From positions 3,680,121 to 3,744,120 of the forward strand of contig JALPQD010000142.1 of the NCBI GenBank assembly GCA_023101885.1: DNA of 64,000 nt. The letters run 5' to 3'. Both the position numbers and the translations under genes were made by a program. A model generated the notes under the pieces. It did no database searches. It had not been told where the DNA came from and was given only the letters and a program-made list of their open reading frames with translations. How positions within the stretch are numbered: the first letter of the stretch is position 1; every line of letters begins with the position of its first letter. The stretch comes from Typhlomys cinereus (Eukaryota; Chordata; Mammalia; Rodentia; Platacanthomyidae). Of the stretch, positions 1 to 12,880 are shown in pieces.

Positions 1-154
1 GCATGAATACATAATTCCAAAATCTGGAATTACAAGTTGGTGTCATAGTGCCATGAATTCTCAGTCCTACTTATACCTACTTATATTTACTGAGCCAGTG
101 TTTATAAAAGTAAAATATGTTCAAGGATCATTAGTTAGTCATAATACTACAATT

Positions 155-615
155 AAGAGAAAGAAAAAGAAAGAAAGAAAGAAAGGAAGGAAGGAAGAGA
201 GAGAGAGGAAGGAAAGAAGGAAGGAAGGAAGGAAGGAAGGAAGGAAGGAAGGAAGGAAGGAAGGAAGGAAGGAAGGAAGGAAGGAGAGAGAGAAGAAGGA
301 AGGAAGGAAGAGAGAGAGAGAGGAAGGAAGGAAGGAAGGAAGGAAGGAAGGAAGGAAGGAAGGAAGGAAGGAAAGAGAGAGAAACAAAAAAAGATGAGAA
401 AGAAAGGACATAAGAAAGAAGATGAAAGAAGAAAAGAAAAAGAGAGAGAAAGAGAGAAAGAAAGAGAAAAATAAAGAGAAAGAGGAAGGAAGAAGGATGA
501 GAAACAAAAAGAGATGAGAAAAAAGGACATAAGAAGAAAGAAAGAAGAAAAAGAAAAGAACGAAAAAGAAAGAAAGAAGTAGAAAGTGAAAGAGAGAGAA
601 GGAAAAAGAGAGAAA
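155..615. repeat. Polypurine GGAA/GAAA/GA microsatellite
   Basis: About 460 bp of nearly uninterrupted purine on the plus strand. The core at about 205-370 is GGAA tetranucleotide repeats, broken by GA dinucleotide runs and grading into GAAA and AAGA units to about 615. Long open frames on both strands here (Lys/Arg/Glu-rich or Ser/Phe/Leu-rich) are artefacts of the repeat and not genes. Confidence 0.95.
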
Positions 616-1829
616 ATTAGTAAGAGACCCTTACAGTCTCAGGATGTTTGCATGTTTTGATTTTTTTTTGGCTAACTTTCTTTTCTAAACTTCCTGCTCT
701 CACTCAGAGATGCAGACATACATACAAACTCTCTGGAGCATCAATAGTTGCTATACATAATTTCAGATATCTCTGACACCTGGACTTCATTGGGTTCTGA
801 CATTTCATTCTTTCCTTATATCTCTGACTTGCATGAAAAGCTACAATAATTTGATAGTTGGGATAAAAATTATATAAAAAATGAGAACACAGTTTTCCTG
901 CGTACATCTTCCTATACTCCATGCCCAGTTTGGCTCCTTTGTCATAAATATTTGACAGATGTTGACTAATAAATGCAATTGGTGACAACACACAGGGGTG
1001 TGATTTCAGTCAGTACCAAAACTGATCTCACAGCAAATGGATGAATGTAACTAAATTGAAAATTCTTGTCTTTGGTGCATAAAGCAATAAGTTCAAACAG
1101 GTCTTTAGAAAACAGGTAATTTAAAATCTAATTTTGTGTTGCTTAACAATAATTGAAACTTGGAACCCACAGATAAAATCCTACTTTCAAGTTCTGACTT
1201 ACAATAGTCAAAGGATGTATATCTTATTACAAGTATTCTTTGCATATATCTCCTGGAGAAATAGATTCCTGATTTGCAGAGATTTAATAAATAACAGATA
1301 TAAATAGTTACTATAAATAATAACACTGATTATCCTGTGTAATCAGACCCTTCACCTGCTGTGATACGTGCCACACTTATGCAGATCAGCTGCAGGCCTT
1401 TCATCCATGAAATTATAGAATGTATAATGTGATGGGCCATGATATATTCAGTGTAATTGCTTATTTATAAAAAGAGCTATCAACAGCCCACTTTAAATAA
1501 ATTCAGAAATCACCGTAGGGCATTTAGAAATGAATATTTTATATGACATTTTAAAAAGATTATGAGCATTTCTTTGAACAGTAAAATTAATGGCTGGTTG
1601 GCTGTTTAAACTCATCCATGTAGATTCAGGATAATAGCACATAAACTGTAATTACTTTATTTGTGTTTTAATTAGGAAGAACTATCTACCTTACTAGTAA
1701 TGCTATTTTTAAGCTAAAATATGAATAAAAGGAAAGCAATGTAACAAATGCTAAATTTGCTTATGGATCTTTTAAAATTACATATAAGTACTGTCAGAGT
1801 GCTCTATCATTTAGATACTTATGTATAAT
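616..1829. other. Unassigned AT-rich DNA
   Basis: No repeat family, RNA gene or convincing coding sequence was recognised. Open frames are shorter than 100 codons and have no recognisable protein features. Confidence 0.5.
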
Positions 1830-2400
1830 TTATAGCTTGTCTGTCATCTATCATCCCTCTGTCATCTACCCATCATTTCTATGTTATTCACCATGTATTA
1901 TCTACCATTATCAATATATGTATATATATTTTTCTAGCCAAAAGTATCTATTTCTGCTATAATCTATTGGAAATTTCCTCAGCGTCTTTCTACTTATCCT
2001 GATTCTACCATCTATCTATCTTCCTATCATCCATCACTCCTGTTTATTATATATCTTCTATCTACTTATTTATCATCTATCCACCATGTATTTTGACATT
2101 TATCTATCTATATATTTATAACATATATATCAATCATCTGTCTTTTTATCTGCCTAGTTACCATCTATTATCCTTCTACTTATCATCTATCTAAATATAA
2201 TGTATCATGAATCTGTCATTTATCATCAATATACATATACCACTGACAAATCTATTTCTATTTATTTATGTATTTATCATAAATCTGTATTTGTCTACTC
2301 ATCTTTCATTATTTTCTTACTATAGATTTTCTATCATTTATCTATTTATCTATTATCCACCATCTATTTCAATGTACCTTGTTCCTCTATATCACTTAAT
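1830..2400. repeat. Degenerate TATC/TCTA-rich cryptic repeat
   Basis: An imperfect tract of roughly 570 bp dominated by tatc, catc and ttat units with many interruptions. It looks like an old decayed tetranucleotide satellite. A short Tyr/Leu/Ile-rich frame inside it (2207-2425) follows from the composition. Confidence 0.7.
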
Positions 2401-3210
2401 GTGCTTTCAAAGTGCAAATATTTAAAACTCAAATGTAATATCATAGGTAAAACTTTTAATGTACTCAGAACTTAGTCATCTTGTACATCTTTGATATAAA
2501 AGTTTACAGCAGCATATGATGTATTGTAAAGTTAGAACTGCTCATCAGAGCTCCAAATTCCCATAATCAAGGTGAAAGAAGTTCATGAATAATGATCTCA
2601 TCCTGAATTAACTACATAATATTAAACTATTGACTCATTCACACTAGTCACTGGCGCAGCAGAAAAGAAAGGACATAATTATAACTTGTTAAACAGTGGA
2701 TGATTTAAGAGATGTTCATGTAAAGTTAAATGGTCAGGCATTAACTGAGTAGTTTCAGAAGGCTACAGCGTAACTTGAGTACCCCAGAAATTCTCTGAGC
2801 AAATGCTATTGTGGTTGTGTCATTTGTAAATGGTTTTCCCACATTGACATTGGAAATCATTCAAATGCTTCTGGATCTTATATGATCTGTTGGGTCTATG
2901 TTTGGGCTCGTCAGAAAACTGCTGCGCTATCATAAATAACAATAAGTAAGTATTTTGAAGAACATAAAAGATAGGCAGAACAGAATGGCAGCATGGTTCA
3001 GTAGGTACACTCACCTGGTTACACACCTGGCTACCTGAGTTGAAGCCCCAGAGCCCACATATTGGATGAGAGAACCAATTTTCGAAAACTCTCCTTTCTC
3101 TTCCACAAACTTTCCTTCTGCTGTCTGCTTTATAAGTAACAAATGAGTACATTTATAATTAGTGCATTTATAATAAATGAGTGCTTTATAATAAGTAACA
3201 AATGAGTAAA
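2401..3210. other. Unassigned, with a faint SINE-head relic at about 2988-3065
   Basis: Mostly unassigned. At about 2988-3065 the plus strand reads like a decayed tRNA-type SINE head: a 'catggttcagtaggt' A-box-like stretch followed by 'gagttgaagcccc', which resembles a B box. An ID- or B4-like origin is possible but weak. Confidence 0.35.
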
Positions 3211-3259
3211 TAAATTATATATATAATTATATATATAAATTATATATATATATAAATTA

Positions 3260-3300
<41 letters not shown>
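3211..3300. repeat. (TA)n-rich microsatellite
   Basis: Alternating TA runs separated by short AAATT blocks, ending in an uninterrupted TA run of about 35 bp near 3265-3298. Confidence 0.9.
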
Positions 3301-3302
<2 letters not shown>

Positions 3303-4588
3303 GTTCTCAAATCACCAACCATCAGTAGAAAAAAGTCAGTAAGTGGAGCAACTCAGTATCTATCTCTTAACTGTAAGTAAAAGTACATAAACTCTTGACA
3401 AATTCTTAAAGTTCATGTCATTACTATATATCAAGGGAACAACATAGGAAACAGTTAACAAGTTCATCCTGTTTAGTTTCATTACATAAAACTAACATTC
3501 CAAATTTAAGGTAAAAGTGTATATTAAGTATAAAGAACAGAAAACTAAAACTTTAACTTTTCTGCAATTTCAGAAAGAAGGCAGTTGGTCACTTGATGTA
3601 CTGACACAGAACTCATGGTGTGTGATGACAGCACAAGACTTCATGAAATGAGAAACAAATATGGAGACATTCATAGTCTGAATTAGTACTCTAAGTGTTA
3701 TAGCAATAAACTACATGAATTAAAAATATAAAAAGAAGTACACATTTTAAAAAACAGATTTTATTTAGGAGTTGTTTTAGGTTTGTAGCAATGTTGAGCA
3801 TAAAGTTCAAAGACTTCCTTTATGCCTACTCTCCCAAACACATGTAGTCTGCCCTGTCCTAAACCTGCCCTCTTACATGGTACATAATGAGCCCACACTG
3901 AAAAATTATTATCCCCAAGGCCCACAGTTTTTGTGCTTATTGTACACTCTGTGGGCTTCTGTCATGTCCTGTATTCAGTTGTGTGTTAATTTTACACAGT
4001 AATTATAGTGCCCTAAAAATTTCTCTTTGCTCTGTAACTTTTTGCCTCCTGAGCCTAAAATTCCAGGTTCTTGGAAACTACCAGATATTTATGCCGCTTC
4101 CATCTTATTTTTGGAAGTTCATGTGATTGTAACTGTGAAGTAAATATCATTTTCAGATTAGTTTCAAATTGTGAGAATTCTGAAGATATTGAACAATTGC
4201 CCAAATAGAACTTCTCTGTGTTTCACATAAGAGATGAATCACTCAACCCTGTGTTTGAAGACTGATAGACCATAGAAATATGAAAAAGTTTCTGAGTGTT
4301 TACAAACCCCTGAGCTCTGAGTCTTTACTTCTCTGTATATAATTTTAAGAGAGACTTGATAAATTTGAGTGCAAACATATCTATACATGTGAAATAAAGA
4401 ATGGAAAACAAATGTAGGTTCCTTCAAATTAAATTTTCAATCCTTATTTTTTTCTTCAGTTACATAATTGATATAAGTTCAACTAAAGAAGTGAATTCTC
4501 CTTTCTGCATTAAAGTAGCAAATGATATAGAGATGGATAATTTATATATTAAAATAAATAAAAATAATAGTGATTGTGCTAATTTCTT

Positions 4589-4590
<2 letters not shown>
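3301..4590. other. Unassigned AT-rich DNA
   Basis: Nothing recognised on either strand. Only short frames without protein features are present. Confidence 0.45.

Positions 4591-4631
<41 letters not shown>
4591..4631. repeat. (GT)n microsatellite
   Basis: About 20 uninterrupted GT units on the plus strand. Confidence 0.95.
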
Positions 4632-4633
<2 letters not shown>

Positions 4634-4859
4634 TTGCATGTACAAGAAGTCACTTGAATATGTGGTTATAGAGGCCCAAAAGTGACATTTGGGAATCATC
4701 TTGAATTGTACTAACTCCTTATTCCTTATTTTTCAGGCTCTGGCTTCCAGGATAGAAATTTCTGCCCGTCACCAATTCCATATGAAATCAAGTTCTTATG
4801 TTTGTGAGGTGAATGGTTTAACACTGACTCTCCCCCGTGTCCACACTAATTTCATTTCT

Positions 4860-5135
4860 ACAGATTTCTATCCTGGAGAAAAGCTATTACTAAATTTACT
4901 TCAATATTTTTATCCTTTGACAATGCTGTGCATGCACATGATGCATTTTATCACATCTACACCTGCCCCCACCTTCCCAATGCCCCCTTCCATCTCTGTG
5001 TCTTTATACTCATGGATTTATTTGTTCTATGTATATACAATACATTCCCTCTATTCTCCCCCTCTGATCTCCCTTTTGCTCCCTTCTACTTTTTCATCCA
5101 TGCTCAAGTCTTTATTCTTGTGTTTTGTGTATAAT
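4860..5135 (-). mobile_element. Possible old L1 3' UTR fragment (pyrimidine-rich)
   Basis: A plus-strand pyrimidine-rich tract (cctgcccccacctt..., ccctctattctccccctctg...) has the layout of a reversed rodent L1 3' UTR. It is too diverged for a firm family call and has no visible ends. Confidence 0.35.
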
Positions 5136-5201
5136 GGAATCAACCAAGAATCATTGCTAGATTCAGGTAACTACAGGAACATGAAATTATATGTGGATCC
5201 T

Positions 5202-5555
5202 GGGCTGGAGAGGTGGCTCAGGGGTTAAGCCTCCGCCTTGCAGGCGGAAGGTCCCGAGTTCGGATCCCAGATCCCACGTATAGACGCCAGGCGGAAGCGG
5301 GGGCGGCCTGCGCTTCTGGTCCTGGTAGGGCGGAGCCTGTGAATCCCAGGGCAGAAGGAGGTGGAGGCGTCCATGGTGGTTCGCGAATTCGTCCGTGGTT
5401 CTACATATACACAGACACACACACAACACACACAGACACACACGCGCACACACATACACACGCACATGCGCACAGTTGAATAATAAATAATAATAATAAA
5501 AAAAAGAATCTTTCTAAAAAAAAATAAAAATAAATAAAAAAAAATAAAAAAAAAA
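5202..5555 (+). mobile_element. B2-superfamily SINE, short (young-looking) subfamily
   Basis: Starts gggctggagaggtggctcag, a tRNA-like head with an A box in tggctcagggg and a B box in gagttcggatccc. A GC-rich body rich in intact CpG follows, then an internal (AC)n tract, a conserved cagttgaataataa terminus and a long A-rich tail. It is flanked by a perfect 19-bp target duplication, gaaattatatgtggatcct, at 5183-5201 and 5556-5574. It lacks the agtaaacaa insert seen in other copies. The perfect duplication and preserved CpGs suggest a recent insertion. The open frames over it are repeat-derived. Confidence 0.93.
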
Positions 5556-5574
5556 GAAATTATATGTGGATCCT

Positions 5575-7935
5575 CAAAATGTTTCTCTACCTTATTCCCT
5601 GTACTGAAGCTATTACATTCTTTCTGCCCAAGGAATCTTACAAAGGATGTATATTTTCTTTACTTGGTGCTGAGACCTCAACTGTTACTTCTTTACAGTC
5701 TCATCAGTCACATGTCTCTGCTTTTGGTGATATTCATTGCAAACAGAAACTTTGTTTATGATTGGATGCAGCATCTGTCTATTGCACAGACAATAAATAG
5801 AAGGCAGTTTGGTATTTCTCTTTTGCTGAGAAGCATTAGCAAGTTTACCTCTAATGCCCTGAATCTACTCAGCTATAGTTTTAATTATATTTAAAGTATC
5901 AGGTATAAATTCCTCCTTATGGAGCTAGCTTCATATTCAATCAGAAAATAACTGTTTCACAACAGTGAAGCCATTATAGCACTAATCTGACAAAACAGCA
6001 TTGTGAGTCACAGAGTTGCGTGCTGTATGAGATCACTAATAATGTCATTCCATACAGCATCACATCCTCCAGTCCTGTGATAATGAGCCAGTTTACTTCC
6101 TACTTGATGTTTCAGTAATATATTGCCATAGTATGTGGATCCTGCAGCAGTAGGATCCTATTTGCTAGTTCAAGTAGAAAATCAAGAGACATTCCAAGAA
6201 CCTTTATTGTTTGAGATCCTCTGGGAAATTCCTGGCCAAAAACTCACAAGGAGACATTTCACTCCTGGGACTAGATTTTTCTTTAATAGATTTTCCAGGA
6301 GCAGCATTATCATACCCTGAATAATGTTTCTTTCTAAATTTTCTTCTCTCTCTCTCCCCTTCATATAGATATATGTGCATTCATATATTTTATAAATCCA
6401 TTTTGAAATCTATTTGAGAAGCCACTCTCATTTTGAGCCATTTTATATACACTGAATAGTTGATTTTATAACATTATAATTTTGTGTTCATTCTGTTCTC
6501 AAATATTACAGAGCTCTGGAATTGAGTAAAACTGTAAAGAGCTATATTTTACATAGAATTCTACCTATAACACATTTGTATTGAAAACATTAATAACACA
6601 TTTCTCAGTGTATGTATATATACACACACATATATATTTGTACATGGCATTGATATTCAATTTCTAGAAGATTACTGATGAGAGGGATAACATAACATAT
6701 TTTCTCGAGCAATGGCACTTAAGTATTTGAAATACATGTTTGTTTTTACTTTCTGTGCCTAGAGAATACATTGATGATAAAGAGCCAAATTGATAAAGAA
6801 TGAAATTTCCTTTTCAACATTAGTATTAGGGAAGGTTATACATGTTAAATTTTTTAAAGGTAGCGTTTTTCGTTTCTATCAATCTGTGGAAAATTCTTGT
6901 GATAAAAGGAGAATATGTATGTTGGTTCAAAATAAGACTGAGGGATGTGAAGTGTATAAATAATAACTCAACTTGGAAAGAAAGTTTTTCATATTGCATG
7001 CTAGATTATGCACAATTCTTGGTTTTAGCTTTTGATATGTGTTTTCATTATCATTCCTGTGTTTTAGAGGAAAACAAACAAGAGGCTTATAAAGGACAAG
7101 AATATAAAATGACACATTACATGTCATTCATACTCACATATGCCTACAGAGTGTTTGACATCTATTACATGTGGTCTTACAGAAAAATATGTTGTGATTT
7201 ATACTAATTAATTTTGGCATACAAATGGTACAAACTGAAGAAAGAAGTAAATAAAAATTGATGCTTTGCATTTCAAAGCAAAGAAGTTCTTCATGAGAAA
7301 ATATTAAAATATTTTAATTTATTAGTACAGAAGAATGTAAGAGCACTTCATTATGTTCAGGAAGAAGATAACACAACAGTTCCTATTTCCTGACAGGTGA
7401 AGGATGACCAATGGTTTCACTCACAGCCCAAAAAATTTTGGTCAGAAAGTCTTCCTTCTCTAAATATGGCACATATGCCATAATGTATTTTCTTTAAAAC
7501 CTTCCTCACATTTAGGATTCCCTAAATGAAGGAATATTTTATGATCCTTACCATAACAAGATGTTTCAGATTTATAAAAAATAACTTTAAGCAGGAAAAA
7601 TAAGGTAAACAGAATTAAGAACTGAAGCTGATATTATATAATAAATAAAATGTGATAAAGGTAGGCATAAAACTCAATAATAACTTGTTGAGCACCTATA
7701 TTTATACAAAGGATAATTGTTTAAAGAAAAGTTTCATAAATCATAATTTTATCAAATTAAGATAAAAATTTAAGATAGAATAATATCTCAGTGTGACAGA
7801 GTGATGGAATAGCTCCTCAAATCCTGGTATTTTTTCCTATAATACAAAACAGTTCCAATTTACTTTCTATCTGTACTAGTAACTTATTATGGTCTCATAA
7901 CTCATCAAGAATATTGAATGGAAGTATCATCGTTT
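5575..7935. other. Unassigned AT-rich DNA
   Basis: No family recognised. The longest frame (6842-7207, plus, 121 codons) is rich in Tyr, Phe, Cys and Ile, with no signal peptide, domain or homologue that I recognise. I take it as a chance frame. Confidence 0.45.
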
Positions 7936-7940
7936 GAATG

Positions 7941-8370
7941 TGTCATAGTTAGGCACAGATGTCAACCTGACAGTTGAGGGTTTGAGCTCTGCACATTTGT
8001 GGAGAATAAGAGGTTGGGTTAAGCCCAGAGGTAACCTGCAGGAGATGTCTAGCTGATGGGGAAGGTTCAGCCTATGGTGAGTAGGACTAGGCCATGAACA
8101 GATGAATAAAATACTAACAGCCGGTTGAGGAAGTTGACATCCTTCTGTATAGTTGGCCAGACATGCTGGTCTGGCAAGTAAAAGATCGTTCCTCTCTCAC
8201 CGGTTATGTGGTGATGGTGTGCCCCTTTCCCTCAGCCCTGGTGTTGATATGTGCTCTCCTGTCAAGCTGGACTAAGAACTGTAACCAGTAATCATAAGAA
8301 AAAGTAAGCCCTTGTTCCCTTAAGCCATCTCATGGTCATTTATCAGCAACTGTGCAGGCAAACTGCAACA
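7941..8370 (+). mobile_element. Solo LTR, unnamed family A, copy 1
   Basis: A 430-bp block starting TGTCATAGTT and ending GCAACA, flanked by the 5-bp direct repeat gaatg at 7936-7940 and 8371-8375. TG...CA ends with a 5-bp duplication are what ERVL/MaLR-type LTR integrations leave. Two further copies lie at 16029 and 29265. Shared landmarks are gtcaacctgacagttgagg near the start, ggccagacatgctggtctgg in the middle, and ttcccttaag then catttatcagcaac near the end. No internal retroviral sequence is attached. I cannot name the family. Orientation is set by the shared sequence and the TG/CA ends. Confidence 0.75.
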
Positions 8371-8389
8371 GAATGTAAATTATTCTTAC

Positions 8390-8734
8390 AGGCTCATGTG
8401 TCTGTATCCTTAGTTGATGTAATGCTTGAGAAGGTTGTGTCAACTTTGGTAGGTGGAGCTTTGCTGGAGGAAGGCTTATCACAGGGGGCAGGCCTTGAGG
8501 TTGGTTAGCCCTGTGTTGCCTCCTCTAGTAGTCTTCAGCTTACTCTCTTAACCTCTATCATGACATTTGCTGTGATCCGAGGTGCCTCAAACTTTTACCA
8601 TCTTTTGTGCCTTTTCCTCCATAATGGACTCTATCTCCACTCTGAAACCATTAGCCAAATAAATCTCCTTTTTTCGCCTTAAACTGCATTAGTTTGAGTT
8701 TTGTCTCAGAGCAGTAGAAAGAGTAACCAGAATA
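8390..8734 (+). mobile_element. ORR1-like MaLR LTR relic
   Basis: Contains the MaLR order of landmarks: ggctcatgtg, ggtggagctttgctggagg, gggcaggccttgaggtt, cctccataatggactctatc, ccaaataaatctcc (poly(A) signal) and cagtagaaagagtaacc at the end. It is diverged and its 5' end is unclear. It lies directly downstream of the family A LTR without being part of it. Confidence 0.7.
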
Positions 8735-11700
8735 GGAAAATTCATAGAAAATATGAGACAAATACATGAGATTAGGATAAAAAGGGTTCATTTTAAAAAT
8801 GGCCTTTAACTGTGCCACTTAATCTGATACTAAGACCTGAGTACATATCAATATGGACAACCCAAAGGGAACCTTATGGTTCATATAAGCAGACAGACAG
8901 GAAAGGGATGGATTAGTGAAGGGAGGGGAAGATAGGAAACATAGGAGGGCAGCAGGAAGGGAGTCATGGACATCCACTCATTAAGTTTGCAATTAGGAAA
9001 ACTAAATATTAATTAAAAATTTAAAAATATAAAATAAAATTGACCTTTCATTATTAAAACGTCAGAATTTCTACATCATACTAGAGTACCAGTTCATATT
9101 ATAGAATAAAATTATGCATAATGTATAGATTATAAGATCATACAGTAATCACAGTTTGCTGATTTTCTAGGACTATTATTTCATTACTTCCACATTTGCT
9201 GGGATGACTATAGCTGAATGAGCCCTAGATGAATGAAATTTAGTTGTTTCTAGATATTTTACTGGAAATGTTTCTTATCTTAGATTCTCTGTGTTTATAA
9301 ATTCTTCAGAGGAGAAACACATAGCTTAATTAATATGCCAAAGGCTAACATACTTCCTCCTGACACATCTATCCACAAATATCTTGAAACCTGTTTTTCT
9401 TTAGTAAAATGCCAGAAACAATTTCTAAAGAGCTGCAGTTGTTCCACATAGCCTAGGCAACACAGAATATCATCTTCCTTATTAAGTGTTAATAGATGAA
9501 AATTAGATCCCTATTTTGATTTTAATTTTTCAAATGATAAAGCCTAATGTGATTAAGATGCAATATAATTTGATGATTATATGGACAACATTATCTTTTT
9601 ATGGAATGATTTTCCTCATGGGCAAATCCTCACTGGTAAATTGGTAGAGACTGTATTTCAACATTTTTGTTAGTCAGACAAGTAGCCAAGGTATAAGGAA
9701 GTTACACTGTGTTCATTTCCATTAATTTACAGAGTGAGTTTAAGGTTTTAATGAAGTTTGGCAGTTTGTGATTTTTCTTTTAAATCTAGCTGTAATCACT
9801 TGAATACTGATGATATAATGCATTCTTTCAAAATAATTTGGCCATAGCCTGATTATGTATATTATGAAAAAAATTGATTTCGCACATTGGTTAAGGATGA
9901 GAGATTATCCTAATTATATGGGCATCTCCTTGATATCATCATAATACTCTTAAAATATGGAGGCAGAGGCACACTGACTTATGTATCAATGGGAGCTAAT
10001 ATTATCAGGAAGCTGTGATGGTATCTGAAGTCACTCAGTGCTACCACTCTTCATTAGCTGAGTATGCAGAAAGGATTTCCATAAAACCTACAAAAGGAGA
10101 ACTTTACTGCCAGAAGATAATTTTGGCTTAGTGTAATTGATTTTTGATTTTTGCCTTGCCATAGGTAAAAGAATGAAATATTAGTGCTTTAAGTCAGTAG
10201 CTTAATTATTCATTACAGCCATCACAGAACACTGATACAGTGACTGCTTTTGGAAATCATCACCGATAAAATTTGGAAGAAATTTGAACTGGCCTACTAT
10301 TTACTATTCTAAGCACGGCATTCTTATAGATGCATATTCTCTAACTGAATGTGCTTATTAAATTTGTTTTTCTGTTTGGATTGAGAAATGCATAGGCAAT
10401 TGGTAAGACATACTTCTAGATGTGTCTATAAAGTTGCTTCTAAGAAGCCTGGCATGAAGATCAGTGAGTGGGTACTGAAGACCTTCCCTAATTACAAGCG
10501 GAACTCTCCAATAGAATGAAACCCAGATGAAACAAAACAGCAAAAATAGGAAGACATGCACATCATATCTCAACTTCTTCAGTGCCAGATTTCAACTTTT
10601 AGAGTTTGGATCTGAGTTAGATTTAATCTAGTATTACTGTGAAGCTTATTTTTTTTTTAGACTAAGCAACTAAGACTTCCCTAATTGCAACCTACAGATA
10701 TTGGCTGTATGGCTACATATCCTCTAATCATATGAGCCATTATATTCAATGACATTTCCTAAACATATGTGAAAAGCATCTACTCATTTCAGATAGAACA
10801 TTAAGAATAGATGAAAAAAGCAATTATATATTAACTCAATTATATATTAACAAATCATTGAGTAAGTAGCTTCTGGAATTATTTACAGGAACATGATTGA
10901 TGGATTACTCACAAGGACATCAGTGACATGGAAAAGCCCACTCCAATAGAGATGACGATTCATGAAATCTCTATGCAAGGGCTCTTTGCACAATTTGTAG
11001 GCAATTCCTATAAAGAGTCTTCTCTGCAAGTCATTTTTAATTGCATAGAAAATATTTGGAAACAGCTTTTTTAATCTTACAATTTTCTGATTATCCTACG
11101 CGTTATGAATTTCATTAGCTTACTCAATTTTTTGAGTTCTCTTAGCCCCTTTCTCTCTAAATATGACGTTTCATTTATTGGAAATAGCCACACAGCACAA
11201 TCTCACAAATCTGCTCATTATTATCTGTATTCTGTAGTACCTGTTTCTCTAGAGAAACCACAAAGAATGACATATTTATGCATAAAAATTGTGATATCTT
11301 CAATATTTGCCTCCTTCAAAACACATACTAAACTTTAATTGCATTGTATGTAATGATACTAAGAAATAGAACCCTTAGAAGTTTGTGAGGTTATAAGTAC
11401 TCCAAATTCACTGTTAGGATTGGTTCTGTCAGCAAAGAATATCCTTAACTATTGTTACCTTTTTAATTCTGTCATGAAAAACCACAGGAAAATGGCCCAT
11501 GATAGAAGTCAATTCCTCAGTTTTATATTTTCATCCTCCTCTTGTGCAAAATACATGCTTCCATTCATGGCAGTCCAAAAAACAATAAGACATCAGTCTT
11601 TTTCCCTGTCTTTCAGACAATCACTAAAGACTTAAGATCTAAAAGTATGTATCAGTGAGACAAGACAAACTGCAAATTGCTCACATTGCATTAATGGAAT

Positions 11701-12602
11701 AAAAGCATTTTTGATTCCCAAATAAGTTACAAAATGAAAAAAAATACAACAATTAAATAGAGATGTGTGAATGTGCTTTTTCTACATTTAAATCAGAAGA
11801 GATTTTAAATTTTGCATCATGCTCTGAAAAAAATGGCTGTTTTATAAAAATATAAATTTAGGTCATATTTATTTCAAAAAACCTATGTACATTGTTTTTG
11901 TAAGATTTAGCACATATGAAATAATCTTTAAATCATTCTCTTCATATAGAAAATAAAATTGTGCACTTTTTTCCTACATTTAATATTTAAAATAGCTCCT
12001 AATGCTTGCTGTATGTAGAATTAAAAAATTGTCATGTTTGTGAATGATGAATAGCTATTTCTATGTGTAGTGTGAATTTTCCTGGTAAAATGTAAAGAAA
12101 CACCTCTTTAGCTCAACAAGAGTTGTCCCCAAATAAATCACCAAAATGAATTCTGTTGAAATCCAATTTGATGAACCAAATTGTGCTTACTGGCAAAAAC
12201 TTGGTTCACTCAAAATTAGCAAGACAACAAAAAGTTGTCACCCCAAGAATGTCCAACATACAGGTACCTTCACAATTCAAGTCCAGAACCAATTTAGACT
12301 TTAACTTTTTTTAGTATACCCAACCCAAAATCTTGAGATACATGCAAATTGGGCAGAAGGACTGGCAGCCACATTCTCCGGCAAGTGTCTGATGAACTTG
12401 TTCCCCTGTTCTGAGGAAACAAAACTCTGATACTATTAGCTTAGACCTACCTATTAGCTGTACTTCTCTGTTATTTTTGTTGCTATGTCTACTGGCCAAG
12501 GCTATTTTCAGAACACCACAGCAGCTAAACTTCATGAAAACAATGCTCATGGCCATTTTGTACATTCACTCCTCCTCCTTGTGAGAGTTATAGTTTTTAA
12601 TT
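8735..12602. other. Unassigned AT-rich DNA
   Basis: Close to 4 kb without a recognised repeat or gene. It has many short frames, none with a recognisable protein character. Confidence 0.4.
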
Positions 12603-12880
12603 TTTTTTATTTATTCAATTGTGCATGTATACGTGCGTGTGGATGTGTATGCGTGTGTGTGTGTGTGTGTGTGTAGAACCACGGACGAATTCGGGAACCA
12701 CCATGGACGTCTCCACCTTCTCCTTATTTACTCTGCCCCATGATTCACAGGCTCCGCCCTACCAGGACCAGAGGCTGCCCCCACTTCCGCCGGCGTCTAT
12801 AAAGTGGGGTCTAGGATCCGAACTCAGGACCTATCTGCCTGCAAGGGAGAGGCTTAATCCTTGAGCCACCTCTCTAGCCC
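12603..12880 (-). mobile_element. B2-superfamily SINE, long subfamily, minus strand
   Basis: Read on the minus strand it starts at 12880 with gggctagagaggtggctca, continues through the GC-rich body and a (GT/AC) tract, and ends at the cacaattgaataaat terminus. It carries the agtaa(at) insert in the body (visible on plus as ttatttactctgcccc) and the caattgaa terminus that mark the long subfamily. A target duplication was not found with confidence. Confidence 0.88.

Noticed and set aside
53..530. Overlapping long frames on both strands
   Set aside because: They are produced by the GGAA/GAAA repeat; Lys/Arg/Glu and Ser/Phe/Leu repeats with no other protein character.
4689..5228. 179-codon plus-strand frame
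   Set aside because: Runs through an L1-like pyrimidine tract into the SINE at 5202; no coherent protein.
5202..5300. A genuine tRNA gene at the SINE heads
   Set aside because: A and B boxes are present, but the head does not fold into a full acceptor stem and is followed by the SINE body and A-rich tail; it recurs ten times with target duplications.
6842..7207. 121-codon plus-strand frame
   Set aside because: Aromatic and Cys-rich composition typical of AT-rich non-coding DNA; no domain, no splice context and no homologue recognised.
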